Origin: Chloropicon primus
Taxonomy: Eukaryota > Chlorophyta > Chloropicophyceae > Chloropicales > Chloropicaceae
Length of the DNA stretch: 64,000 bases
Assembly: GCA_023205875.1 (NCBI GenBank)
Contig: CP060755.1
Span: forward strand, 1,302,001 to 1,366,000
Reading direction: 5' to 3'
Position 1 is the stretch's first letter; each line of letters starts with the position of its first letter. The notes beneath the pieces were generated by a model that saw nothing but the letters and a program-made list of their open reading frames with translations, was not told the origin of the DNA and made no database searches. Of this stretch, positions 27,407 to 37,706 are shown piece by piece. A program made the position numbers and the translations under genes.

Positions 27407-30400
27407 ATGAACCAGAGCGTAAGTGTGGCTTCTCTCTGGTAGAGTCCGGGAATCCTCTCCCCTGACGCTGGAACTGACACGGACCTCTCTCTCTCGTCTC
27501 GTCTCGTCTCTCTTGTCTGACGGCAACAGATGCAATCGATATACGGGGTCGCGAGAAAGGGGGGGGAGTCTGACCCCCACCCCCACTCGAGCGGCAACAA
27601 TGGCGGAGTCCCCCGAAGCCTGCTCACGAGCTCGAACAGGGGGGTGATCTACCAGCAGAGGGGGATAGGGAGGCAAATCAGCAGCTGGCTCCTGGAGCCC
27701 GTCAAGCTGCAGGGGAACAAGGAGTCCGCCGCCTCGAGCACCTTGGGGTACGCCGTGGACATAAAGAAGTCCTTGCCCAAGCTCGGCCTCGCGGACCAGG
27801 CAAAGCAGGCCAAGGGAAGGTCCTCGGTGTCCAAGGGCGGCGGGGCCGCGGCGGCGGCGGGGGGCACGGTTCTCCCCTCCATCTCGGGCAAGCTGAACCC
27901 CTACAGGACCTCGGACATCAAGTTCTTGAAGAAGCAGAACAACCTCGAGAAGGGGCAGAGGGACAACTGGCAGGGAAGCTCCCCGGGAAAGCGGAAGAAG
28001 GTCAAGCGCAGCAGGACCCCGCCGAAGAAGCAGACCAGGCTGCAGAGCAAGGTGGAGATCTACAGCACGAACGCCGTGAAGAGCCGGCCAAAGCCCGCCA
28101 AGGTTGGGGCCTACAAGCCCGCCAGGAAGCAGAAGGGCCAGGCCCTGCCGAAGACGTTCCACACGTCCAACCTCGCGACCAGGGCCAAGCTGCTGACGGC
28201 GTTCCTCCGGCAGTCCGCGCAGAACGTGGACCTGCTGGAGGACACCCTCCAGTTCATCTCGTCGGAGACCAAGCACGACATCCTGATGAGACACGCCCAG
28301 CTCCTGGTGAGCCACCAGTACTACTTTTCCAGCATCCGGATTGCCCACCAGCAGCAAGATTCCTTGGGCACGGTGCTCCAGGACCTGATGCAGAGGATAA
28401 CGGGCAGCATGCAAGGGGGGTCCACGGTGAGTCGAAAGTGGAAGTGGAACCTCGTGGACCACGAGCTGTTTGTCAGGCAGTTTGGCGATCTGAAGATCGT
28501 CCAGCAGTACCGGGGGGTGAGAAAGAAGTTGCTGGGCATGGGCGAGAACGGCGTGGTCGCGCTCGCGAGGGTCGAGAAGGAGATCTTGCTCAAGGTGGTC
28601 AGCGATTTCATGGAGCAGCTCTCTTTGCCGTCCTATCCAAAGGCCGTGGTCTCCGAGCTCATGAAGGAGGAGACCGGAGCGTCCGCCGTCCAGGAGGAGA
28701 ACGTCCCCGAGGAACCAGCCAAGGCGGATGCAGAGGAATTCTCCCTCCAGGCATCCAAGAGGGCACAGCCAGTCAAGCAACAGCCGGCCGTCTCCGCACC
28801 AGGGACGGCGGAGAAGGGAGCACCGCCAACGGAAGGAGAACGGAGGCCACCCTCCCCGCCGATCGAGACGGGGGAGGTGGCCGCTCCCTCTGCGGAGAAG
28901 AGCTGGCAAGAGATCGAGAAGGAGAGGCTGGAGGAAGAGATGAGAGCAGTCAGGGAAGAAATGGGTGACGGGGAAAAGTCGGAGAAGGAGAAGGAAGTGG
29001 AGACTCCCGCAAAGGTGGAGCCCGCCGCAGAGGAGGAGTCTAAGAAGTCGGAACCTCCTGCGGAAGCGACCCGTGCGGAGGAGGAGGACCCCGCACCTGC
29101 TGGGACCGAGGCTGCAGTGGAAGCGGAAAAGCCTGCCGCAGAAGAAGCTTCACCCCCACCACCGGCACCACCACAGGTGGATGAGCCGGCACCGCCGCCG
29201 CCGCCACAGGATGTGGCCGGGCTCGCTCCTCGCCCCCCTCCTCCAGCAGAAGAGGCTGCCGCTCCTGTGGAGCCGGTCTTGTCTGAGAGGGAATTGCTTG
29301 AAAAGGAAAGAGAAGCCATGCAGAGGGAATTGGAAGAGCTCGAGAGAGAGGAACCCGATGCGCGAGCGGAGGCGGCCACCACCCCTGCCAAGGAGGCAGC
29401 AGAGCCTGAACCAATTGTACCACCAGTAGAAGAATTGAAGAAGAAGGAGGAGGAGGAGGAGGCAGCGAAGAAGGCCAAGGAGGAGGCGGAAGCCAGGGCA
29501 AAGGCGGAAGCGGAAATGGAGGCCTTGAAGAAGCAGGAGGCGGAAGCAAAGGCTGCAAAGGACGCCAAGGAAAAGAAAGAGAGGGAGGAGATGGAGGCCA
29601 CGAAGAGGAAAGAGGAGGCCGAAGCAAAGGCCGCCAAGGAAAAGAAGGAAAGGGAGGAGATGGAGGCCATGAAGAGGAAGATGGAGGCCGAAGCAAAGGC
29701 TGCAAAGGCGAAGGCCGAGAAGGAGGCCGCCGAGAAGGCGAAGGCCGAGAAGGCGAAGGCCGAGAAGGCGAAGGCCGAGAAGGAAGCCGCCGAGAAGGAG
29801 GCGAGGGAAAAGGAAGAGCTGAAGAAGAAACAGGAAGCTGAAGCAAAGGCCGCCAAGGAAAAGAAGGAGAAGGAGGAGCAGGCTGCGGTAAAGATCCAGA
29901 GCAAGGCTCGTGGAATGTTGGCCAAGAAGAAGGTCAGCGAGAAGAGAGAGGCCAAGAAGGAGGAGCAGGCTGCGATCAAGATCCAGAGCAAGGCTCGTGG
30001 AATGCTGGCGAAGAAGAAGGTCGGCGAGAAGAGAGATGCCCAGCGCGCTCAAATCGAGAAGGAGAACCTGGCCAAGAAGCCCGAGCCCGAGTCTGAGGCC
30101 AAGCCTGAGCCTGAAAAGCCTGAAGCTGATGATCTTGATGACATTGAAAAGCTTCGGGAGCAAGCTCTTGAGGAGCAGAAACGGATTGCTAAAGAGGAGG
30201 GCGTGGACTTCGAAAGCACGCTCACGAAACCAGTTGAGGAGACGCGAGAAGTGGCCGCACCTGTTGCCTCGGCTGTTGATATTGCGCCCCCCGCCGAGGC
30301 TAGTCCTTCCCCGATTATTGCCTCGGCTGCACCTGTGCCCGAGGAAAAGCCTAAGCCCATCGAAAGGACGTTTGAGGACGTCGTAGCCTTGGAAGAGGAG

Positions 30401-31249
30401 AAGCAGGAGAAGGCTGAGCAAGACATTGAGCAGGCCATCAAGAAAATGAGGGAGGAGATGAGGCAAGAGAAGGAGCGCTTGAGGAAGGAGATGGAGGAGA
30501 AGAGGAGGAAGTTGCAAGAAGCCAGGCAGCGAAAGCGTGAGTCTGCTACTTGGAAGAAGACTCCGATCACTATCTCAACAGAGAGCCCCCTCAAGGCCGA
30601 CAAAGAGCCTTCGAAGCTCACCGAGGCGATCCAGGAGGAACCTGAACCGGTCAAGGAAGAAGAGCGGCCTCCACCATTGTCAGTGATGAAGCCCGAACCG
30701 GTACCCATCATGCGGCCAGCTGAAGTTCCAAAGCCGAGGGAGCCAGAAGCCCCGAAGGCTTCCTTTGAGAAGGAAATCCATCAAGCCTTGCAGCATGTCC
30801 AGGAGCAGCTGGCAATGCAGCAACAGCAGTTCTTGCAGATGCAATTCACAAACATGCAGATGACCCCCGGAGGGCCAATGCCAACCCCCCTGGTGAGAGG
30901 TGGCATGCCAATGAACCCCATGATGACTCCCCTGAAGGAAAATGCCATGGCAACCCCAGGCATGCAACAGATGGGCCAAGCTGCGAACAACAATCCTCCA
31001 ACACAAGAGGAAATCAACGAGTACGCTGTCTATTTGGGAATGGACCCTGTTGCAGACAAAGATCTGTTGTACATTGCGGAGTGGGCTCTGTCTGCTCCCC
31101 TTCCGGAAGGTTGGACGGAACACGTGGATACGTCAGGCAACGAGTTCTACTTTAACAGCATGACTGGTGTATCAACTTACGAGCATCCCCTTGATGGTCA
31201 GTTCCGAGAGTATTATAGGCAAATGAAAATGCAGAACGCCCAGAGGTGA
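27407..31249 (+). CDS. large IQ-motif and CEP164-like WW-domain protein
   Basis: Proposed exons are 27407-27418 (MNQS) and 27530-31249, giving 1243 residues; the 111-base intron has a GTAAGT donor and CAACAG acceptor. If the first exon is wrong, ATG 27530 starts the main frame. A helical domain (about 220-390) is followed by a very long low-complexity region rich in Pro, Glu, Lys and Ala. Two IQ motifs (AAVKIQSKARGMLAKKK and AAIKIQSKARGMLAKKK, about 788-832) could bind calmodulin. A coiled coil follows, then a Met/Pro-rich stretch. Near the C-terminus EEINEYAVYLGMD leads into a WW domain (LPEGWTEHVDTSGNEFYFN, then YEHPLD). That helix-plus-WW unit is the one known from the N-terminus of centriolar CEP164. 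Location at a basal body is inferred only. Confidence 0.8.
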
Positions 31250-31271
31250 AAGGCGATGGCGCCGCACGGAG

Positions 31272-31276
31272 TGTAA
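31272..31276 (+). terminator. candidate TGTAA polyadenylation signal of the IQ/WW gene
   Basis: TGTAA lies 22 bases after the stop codon within the 87-base gap to the convergent HRD1 gene. Confidence 0.5.
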
Positions 31277-31336
31277 AATAGTTAACGTTTGGAAATACAT
31301 GCTCATATGATGATGAACCACATTATTTTTTTTTGC

Positions 31337-33325
31337 TCACGGGGAGAACCTGTTAAGTCGTCTCTGCCTCAATTCATTCACTTCCTCACTTCCAGAATCC
31401 CCAACAATGCCAATCCGCGGAGTGGATGGTGGGCTTGACTCCTCTGTCTCAGTCTCCGTTTGGGGCAACAGAGGTTCTTCATCCCCAGCAATTTCGTCGT
31501 CTTCAGGATCGATTTGATCGTCTTCAGCATCATTCTCGTTCCTTCTTTCGCTATCAGCGGGGGCAGGGTTGGCATCACTCGTGCTGGGACCTCCCTCTTC
31601 TTGCCGTGGGGAGTCTTGAAGTGGGTCCTCCTGTGGCCGAGGTGGCGGCTCTTGCGGATGCGAAGGCGACCCCATGTTCTTCAGCTGTTCTTGCAATTGC
31701 TGGAGTTGCTCTTGCATCGCAGCCAATTGCTGCTGTTGTTGCACTTCAGTACCTTGCTGAGCCCTCACAGCTGCTTGTGCTGCCGCCATGGCCATCGCAT
31801 GCTGCTCCGGTGATGGCATCTGAAATGCCGGCATAGGAGGAGGAAATGGTGCCGGCATAAGAGGTACCACGCCATAAGGGTTCTGGTACCATAAGGGTGG
31901 TGAGTGCGGCCCCATGCCTTGTCCCCCCATATCCATATTAAATCCTCCAGCCATTGGACTGAAGCCTCCGGCCATTGAATTGAAGCCTCCAGCCATTGGA
32001 TTGAAGCCGCCAAAGCCAGCGTTTCCAAGATTGCCGGGGCTGGAGTCAGTATCTCTCCCCATTCCCCCCTGTTGTGTCGCACTTGGAGGGATGCCCTGCT
32101 GCTGCTGTTGCTGCTGCTGAGGCGGGGCATCTCTTCTCTGACTGCCTGGAGGCGCTCCCGGGTGAGCTGCAGGGCGTGCCTGAGGCTGCTGTGGCACCTC
32201 TTCCCGCGGCTGCTGCTGCTGCTGCTGTTGCAGCGGAGGCTCCCGGGGGGCTTGGGGGGCTTCCGGCTGCTGAGGTTGCTCGGGCTGTGCCACTGGTGGC
32301 GCTTGTGGCACGCGAACTGGAATCACCGGAGTCCTGCACATGGGGCACGTCTGCTGCCTCTCCAGCCACGACCGCAAGCAGTTTGCATGGAAGATGTGGC
32401 CGCAGTGGAGCTTCTTCGCAGCGCCAGCAACCATCTCCTCCCTGCAAATGATGCAAACCGAGTTCTCCCCGATCTCCTCCGCCGTGGCGTCCTCGAAGTT
32501 CTCATTCATGTTCGTAGTGATCCTTCTGTACTTGATGAAAGCCACGAGCTTGTTCTTGAAGTTCTTCATGGACCAGTACAAGTCCCTCAGAAGGTGGAAC
32601 GGCAGCCCGTAGTACACGAAGATGATGCAGAAGAAGATGGAGTACACCGCCAGCTGGAAGAGTTCCGTCACAAGGTCCAGGTACAAGGCGCAGATGCTCT
32701 TCCCCGTCCAGTTGCCTTGGTAAAACTTGTCCACCCAATAGAACAGGTACTTCACAGAGAGCTTGATGCAACCTGTGGCCAGTATGATGTACTCGAAGGC
32801 AAACAACAGCAACACGCTTGGGCCCTGGCTTGTCATGTCTATTATGGCTTCCCTGAGAAACAGAATATCGACCAGGAGCAGGCCCGCGATGAGGGAGGAG
32901 CACCTAAAGTGCTGCGAGGCCGTTATGTTTGGCGAGGTCTCGAGGAACTCCACCCTGTCCGAGGACAGCCAGTGGAACACTTTGAGGAACAACAGGAAGG
33001 AGAAGTACCTGATGAACGAAAAGCTGAATTCCTCCCGGAATATCGTCATCGCTATGCACATCTCCATGATCGTCTCCTTCATTCTATCTTGCAGACGCTC
33101 CACCTCGCTCTCCCGAAGCTGCCCCAGGAAGGTCGCCTTGATGGCCTTCCCCAGGCAAAGCATGAAGCTCAGGGCCAGGTTACCCAAAACCACGAGAAGA
33201 ATTTTGCTCGTGGTCAGGAGCACCATCGTCGGATAAAGTTGCTGCTTGATGGTCCATGCGTGCAGAATGGCGGCAGCCGCTACCGTCACGCTCGCGGCCG
33301 CGTACTTCGTCAGGGTGAGCACCAT
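31337..33325 (-). CDS. HRD1: HRD1/synoviolin-type ER E3 ubiquitin ligase
   Basis: Membrane RING ligase of ER-associated degradation, 662 residues, one exon. Several hydrophobic helices fill residues 1-245 (for example SVTVAAAAILHAW, ILLVVLGNLALSFML, SFIRYFSFLLFLKVFHW, LAVYSIFFCIIFVYYG). The RING-H2 finger occupies residues 291-330: CIIC, then CGHIFHANCL and CPMC, with all eight zinc ligands. The C-terminal half is cytosolic and disordered, rich in Gln and Pro, with repeated GGF(N/S)(S/P)MAGGF units near 430-460. HRD1 ubiquitinates misfolded proteins retro-translocated from the ER. The stop codons of this gene and the IQ/WW gene converge 87 bases apart. Very secure. Confidence 0.95.
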   Translation of the reverse strand: MVLTLTKYAAASVTVAAAAILHAWTIKQQLYPTMVLLTTSKILLVVLGNLALSFMLCLGKAIKATFLGQLRESEVERLQDRMKETIMEMCIAMTIFREEFSFSFIRYFSFLLFLKVFHWLSSDRVEFLETSPNITASQHFRCSSLIAGLLLVDILFLREAIIDMTSQGPSVLLLFAFEYIILATGCIKLSVKYLFYWVDKFYQGNWTGKSICALYLDLVTELFQLAVYSIFFCIIFVYYGLPFHLLRDLYWSMKNFKNKLVAFIKYRRITTNMNENFEDATAEEIGENSVCIICREEMVAGAAKKLHCGHIFHANCLRSWLERQQTCPMCRTPVIPVRVPQAPPVAQPEQPQQPEAPQAPREPPLQQQQQQQPREEVPQQPQARPAAHPGAPPGSQRRDAPPQQQQQQQQGIPPSATQQGGMGRDTDSSPGNLGNAGFGGFNPMAGGFNSMAGGFSPMAGGFNMDMGGQGMGPHSPPLWYQNPYGVVPLMPAPFPPPMPAFQMPSPEQHAMAMAAAQAAVRAQQGTEVQQQQQLAAMQEQLQQLQEQLKNMGSPSHPQEPPPRPQEDPLQDSPRQEEGGPSTSDANPAPADSERRNENDAEDDQIDPEDDEIAGDEEPLLPQTETETEESSPPSTPRIGIVGDSGSEEVNELRQRRLNRFSP

Positions 33326-33544
33326 CGCACTCCCGTCTCAAAGGCGCCCGAAGACCCCGCCACGCACGCACAGTGTGTTCGCCCGCCTTCACAGGCGGTT
33401 TTGTTTACCCGCCTCCGCCTCTGCTTCTCGGTTGGGGGGTCGCGGCGAGATCGAGGGGGGCGGGAGCATCTGCGCATGTGCATGGTGAGGCGGAGGACAG
33501 GTATGATTGGTGCCGAGGCCGGAATAATTGAATTGCCATTAAAA

Positions 33545-35557
33545 TTACACGAGAGGCTTGGCCAAGAGCCTGTTGAGCTCCTGTCGAAGATTGTTCAATT
33601 TCTGCTGGCGTTTCCTGTTCCTCAGGTGCTCCTGCGCCACATCGTCGTCGTCCTTCTCCTCCTCCTCCACCACGAGGCCTGCGGCCTCGGCGTTCCTTTT
33701 GATCCAGTCCACCTTCACCTTCTGCTTCTTGTCCGACCTCGTGATCTCATCGATCCTCTTGGCAAGGCTCACCCTCGCCCTCAACTTTGGCATCACCGAG
33801 TGCTTCACGGGGAAGCTGGGGAGGTCCTTGTCCATCTTGAGCGAGTACCTCAACCTCATGAACTGCTTTGCGTTCTTCGGGACCACGAAGAGGATGTTCA
33901 GGCCGTCCTCCTCGGCACGCGCTGTTCTGCCTGCACGATGCACGTAGGTCTCCGAGGTGTCGGGAAGCTGGTATTGGACGACGCAGCGGACTCCCGGAAT
34001 GTCCAGACCTCTCGCGGCGACGTCGGTCGCCAGCAAGATGTTCTTCTTGCCGTTCTTGAAGCTGTCAAGGGCCTTCAGCCTCTGCCTCTGCTGCTGCTGG
34101 GCGTGGATCGCGGACACCGGCAGGCCAAGGTTTTCCAGGATGGATAGGAGCGTCCTGATTGTGCTTATGGCGTTGCAGAAGACGAGGGTCCGCCCCTCCG
34201 TCTTTGTCGCGAGGACAAAGTAAAGGAACTCCATCCGGGACTCCTCGCTGCAGTTAATCACGGTCTCCTCCAGCTTTGCTGCAACTTTTCGGATTCTCGT
34301 CAAGTCGAATATCTGGACGTTCTCCCTGAACTTGATCTTCTTCATGATCGACGCCACCGACGTCTTGGCCTTCTTCGGCGCCTTGGACTCCTTCTTCTTC
34401 AAGACCGTTTTCGGCATTGTGAGAGTTGCAGAAAACACAAAGGTCTGCAGCTTTGGGGAGAAGGGCACGCGGTCGATGATGTAGCTCAACTCCTGGAAGT
34501 GGCCCTGCTCCACCATCCTGTCCGCCTCGTCGAGCACGAAGAAAGATAGCTTCTTCAGGTTGGAGAGTCCCGTGTCGCTCTCGATGAGTTCCCACAGCCT
34601 TCCGGGCGTGCCCACAACTATGTGCGGCAAGTTCTTCAGCACCCTCTCCTGCTTCTGTTGGGACATCCCGCCCACAATTCCAGCGGTGTAGATGCCGTAC
34701 CTCGAGGCTATTTTGTCGATGTGCTGCGTTATCTGCAGTGCGAGCTCCCTCGTGGGGGTGACGACCAGGGCCCTCACTCCCAAGGGGTTCTTCGCTGCTT
34801 TGGAGCCTTCCTTGGGCCCCTCACCCCCCAAAGCTTGCGCGTCCAGCAGCTTGTCCTTCTCCCTCAGGATCCTCTGGATCATCGGGAGGGCGAAGGCGAG
34901 CGTCTTTCCGGAACCGGTCTGAGCTGCACCCACAATGTCCGCCTCTCCCGACAGAGAGGACGGCAGGGACTCCTTCTGGATTGGCGTCGGGGTGCTGAAT
35001 CCCTGAACCTTCAGGCTATCCACAATTCTCGCGTCCAAGTGAAAGGGGAACCACTTCTTCATGTTCACCTTGTTCACCCTTTTCGCGGGGGCGGCCCTGT
35101 CCTTCCCCCTCTCCTCCTCGAGAGCTCGGGCCTCAGCGCTCGATCCCTCTCCGGCGTCTCCCCCGTTCTTCTTCTTCTTCTTCTTCTTCTTCTTCTGCCG
35201 ATCTTCAACCGAAGCGTCCGGCTTCGCCGGCTCGGGAGCGTCTATCGTCCCGACGTCCCCCTCGTCGAGCACCTCGAGCTCCAGGAACCCACCGAAATCA
35301 TGGTCCGCCTCCTCCAGAAAACTATCTTGGTCGACCTCAACCTTCTTCCACTTGGCCCTCTTCCCCTCTCCGACCAAATCCTCACCGGTCTGGGCATCCT
35401 CGCCCTTCGTGCGACCCGCCGAAGGCCCTTTATGCGCCCCCTTCCTCTTCCGCCCCCCCACCGGCGCCATCTTCATCACCACCAAGCTCTCCCTCTCTCC
35501 GAGTGACCCAGAAAATTGCGTCCCATACAGGAGGAGGCCCTGGAGAAGGTCGCCCAT
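33545..35557 (-). CDS. DDX24: DEAD-box RNA helicase of the DDX24/MAK5 type
   Basis: ATP-dependent RNA helicase, probably nucleolar and acting in 60S ribosome assembly as MAK5 does in yeast. The outermost ATG is 35557; an internal ATG at 35476 (MKMAPVGGRKRKG) gives a more usual basic N-terminus. Motifs in order: Q-motif region FSTPTPIQKESLP, AQTGSGKT (I), PTRELALQ (Ia), VGTPGRLWELI (Ib), LDEADRMVEQGHF (II), FSATLT (III), LVFCNAISTIRTL (IV), ATDVAARGLDIPGV (V), HRAGRTARAE (VI). The opening WFPFHLDARIVDSLKVQGF and a long insert between motifs III and IV (about KKKESKAPKKAKT onward) point to DDX24/MAK5. Poly-lysine tracts flank the core. The stop overlaps a TGTAA word at 33545-33549. Confidence 0.9.
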   Translation of the reverse strand: MGDLLQGLLLYGTQFSGSLGERESLVVMKMAPVGGRKRKGAHKGPSAGRTKGEDAQTGEDLVGEGKRAKWKKVEVDQDSFLEEADHDFGGFLELEVLDEGDVGTIDAPEPAKPDASVEDRQKKKKKKKKKNGGDAGEGSSAEARALEEERGKDRAAPAKRVNKVNMKKWFPFHLDARIVDSLKVQGFSTPTPIQKESLPSSLSGEADIVGAAQTGSGKTLAFALPMIQRILREKDKLLDAQALGGEGPKEGSKAAKNPLGVRALVVTPTRELALQITQHIDKIASRYGIYTAGIVGGMSQQKQERVLKNLPHIVVGTPGRLWELIESDTGLSNLKKLSFFVLDEADRMVEQGHFQELSYIIDRVPFSPKLQTFVFSATLTMPKTVLKKKESKAPKKAKTSVASIMKKIKFRENVQIFDLTRIRKVAAKLEETVINCSEESRMEFLYFVLATKTEGRTLVFCNAISTIRTLLSILENLGLPVSAIHAQQQQRQRLKALDSFKNGKKNILLATDVAARGLDIPGVRCVVQYQLPDTSETYVHRAGRTARAEEDGLNILFVVPKNAKQFMRLRYSLKMDKDLPSFPVKHSVMPKLRARVSLAKRIDEITRSDKKQKVKVDWIKRNAEAAGLVVEEEEKDDDDVAQEHLRNRKRQQKLNNLRQELNRLLAKPLV

Positions 35558-35817
35558 CGTTGTGTCACTCTTGGTCCTGGACGAGAACGGGAAAGGCGGG
35601 GTCACTCGAGGGGGGCGAGGGGAACAAGCAAAGGCCGAGGCACCTTAACTCTGGATCGCTTTCTCGCCCGCGCCAAGGGCAGGGCCTTCAGGCTGCTCCT
35701 TCTCACTTGGAAAGGTCCAGCCCATCTTGGGAGGATTCGAGTACTCGAGTATAATAGGCATTCTGGCACTAGTGTGTGCGCGCAACCGCGGAGGGGAAGA
35801 GATCGGCACGGCGCGCG

Positions 35818-36552
35818 ATGAAACTGACGGAAGAGCTCGTTCTGCAGCGCACCAAGGCGAAGAGCCTGGAGGAGGTTCGAAGTCTGAACATGTGGGGACA
35901 AGATATTAGCGATGTTGACATCCTTCTCAGGATGCCCAACGTGGAAGTCCTCTCTCTCTCGGTGAACGGCATAAGCTCCCTCAGCAGCTTCAGGAAGTGC
36001 GTCAAGCTCCGGGAGCTTTATCTGCGGAAGAACGACGTGAAGAACCTGGCGGACATTCAGTACCTTGCCAGCATAAACTGCCTGAAGATCCTTTGGCTCA
36101 GCGACAACCCTTGCGCGGAGACCCTCCATTACCGGGCCACAGTGGTTCAGTACCTTCCGAACCTGGAGAAGCTGGACAATGTAGATGTAACAGATAGGGA
36201 GAGGCTCGAAGCTAACTCCGGGTCGCTCATGCTGCCGAGGCTGGACAGCTTGGACCAAAGTTCTGTTTTGGACTCCCCGAGGTTGGGGGCCTCGAGGGTC
36301 GGGGCGGTTGTGGCGCAGCATCACACTCCATCAAAGGCAGCGGAGGCGGCGATGGAGGCCCAGTCCGCGGCAAATCCCCTGACTGATGCAAGAAAGGAAG
36401 GGAAAGAGGGGACCAACGACGGCCTCCCGAGTGCAGGCGACGCCAGTTCCCCCCATGTTTTGTACGCCGTGATCGCCTTGCTGGAGGAATTGGATGAAGA
36501 CAGTCTAAGGATCGTCAAAGCGGAGGTCGACTCGAGGCTCGGCTCCTCGTGA
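35818..36552 (+). CDS. CFAP410: CFAP410 (C21orf2) homologue, ciliary LRR protein
   Basis: Protein of 244 residues from ATG 35818. It opens MKLTEELVLQRTKAKSLEEV and continues VRSLNMWGQDISDVDILLRM, closely following animal CFAP410. About four LRRs are followed by an LRR cap (LWLSDNPC, then VQYLPNLEKLDN). A disordered middle leads to a C-terminal helix, HVLYAVIALLEELDEDSL, equivalent to the CFAP410 helical oligomerisation domain. In animals and trypanosomes CFAP410 is a basal-body/cilium protein that binds NEK1-type kinases. The N- and C-terminal matches together make orthology likely. The gene shares a divergent promoter with the DDX24-like helicase. Confidence 0.88.
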   Translation: MKLTEELVLQRTKAKSLEEVRSLNMWGQDISDVDILLRMPNVEVLSLSVNGISSLSSFRKCVKLRELYLRKNDVKNLADIQYLASINCLKILWLSDNPCAETLHYRATVVQYLPNLEKLDNVDVTDRERLEANSGSLMLPRLDSLDQSSVLDSPRLGASRVGAVVAQHHTPSKAAEAAMEAQSAANPLTDARKEGKEGTNDGLPSAGDASSPHVLYAVIALLEELDEDSLRIVKAEVDSRLGSS

Positions 36553-36585
36553 TCCCCCCCCCCCACACACTAAAGCCTCAAAACT

Positions 36586-36590
36586 TGTAA
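36586..36590 (+). terminator. candidate TGTAA polyadenylation signal of CFAP410
   Basis: TGTAA lies 33 bases after the CFAP410 stop codon and about 88 bases before the next start codon on the same strand. Confidence 0.5.
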
Positions 36591-36677
36591 TATATCATCG
36601 ACAATCACTCTCTCGCCAATTTGTTTCAAAAAAATTTTTGGAAGGCCGAGAAAGCGAGAGCGCTTGAGGTTGAAGCC

Positions 36678-37587
36678 ATGAACGGGCAGCCGAGCTGGAG
36701 CGACTACGGGCAGCAGCCCTCTCAGGGTGGGCGCGGGGGTCAGGGGAACCTGAACTTCGTGTCCACGTCCTTCGAACCGGGAAGGGCGCAGTCTCAGCCG
36801 ACGTACAACACGGGGGGCTACACGTCTGCGACCACCTCGTTCGACGACGAGCCACCTCTTCTCGAAGGTAAGCGTTGGTCGAGGCACCGTCCCTTGGCGG
36901 CTCTGCTGGACCACCTCGCTGACGCAGAGCTTGTTTCTCTACCTCTCCCCACCACCACCACGCGCCTTGCCTCAACGCAGAGCTCGGGATCGACATCAAG
37001 TCTATCTTCAAGAAGACAGGAGCCGTGTTTAGCTTCGGTTCGACTGCGGATGGGAGCCTCGACAGCGACTTGAGCGGCCCAATAGTCTTCGTGTTCGGTC
37101 TTGGGTTTAGTCACATGCTTGTAAGACCGAGGAAACACGAGTGGGAAACCGAGGTAGAGCCGATTCTAACTTTTGTCCCTCTCTCTTCTTTCACCTTGCT
37201 CCTTTGCTTTGCGCGTCCCTTAAGGCTGGGAAAGTGCTCTTTGGACTCATCATCGGTTGGACGATCATCACGTCTCTTGGAATGTCGTGGCTGGTGAACA
37301 TGCTCGTCGGTCCTGGGGGAGACATCGGCATGCACGCTTGCTGTAGTATTTTGGGGTACTGCCTTGTGCCTCAGATCTTCTTGGCCCTCTTCTGTCTACT
37401 CGTCGGGAAGTCTATAGCCTGTTCCGCGCTTGCCCTCTTCTCCATCCTCTGGAGCACGAGAGTCGCCTCTCGCTTCGTCACCGTGCGCCTGAAAGCAAAG
37501 CACATACCAGTCGAGGAGCAACGGTCCCTGTTGGCCTACCCCTGGCTGCTCGTATTCAGCATGTTTGCGCTGCTCTCCCTCTACTGA
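36678..37587 (+). CDS. YIPF5: Yip1-family Golgi membrane protein (YIPF5-like)
   Basis: Five-pass membrane protein of ER-Golgi traffic that interacts with Rab GTPases. Exons 36678-36867, 36981-37120 and 37225-37587 give 230 residues. The donors are GTAAGC and GTAAGA; the acceptors are CGCAG and TTAAG. Splicing makes DEPPLLEELGIDIKSIF and later HMLAGKVLFGLIIGW, both matching YIPF5 (EPPLLEELGINFDHIW; LLLAGKIQFGYVYG). The N-terminus is Gln/Gly/Ser-rich and cytosolic. Five hydrophobic helices occur after residue 80, with LGYCLVPQIFL and LLAYPWLLVFSMFALLSLY as conserved landmarks. It follows CFAP410 on the same strand and converges on the CID gene. Confidence 0.92.
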
Positions 37588-37706
37588 GAGAGTACTGCCC
37601 ACAGCAGTACTGAGGAAACGGGTCAAGGGACTCGTGACTAAAATATTATAGTTTAGCAAGGTGCTGTAGACTACAAAGAAAACCATTCTCTTTTACGTGC
37701 TTGCCC

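Noticed and set aside
32072-34147. A 691-codon plus-strand frame antisense to HRD1 and the helicase
   Set aside because: It crosses two conserved minus-strand genes and their spacer and shows no domain.
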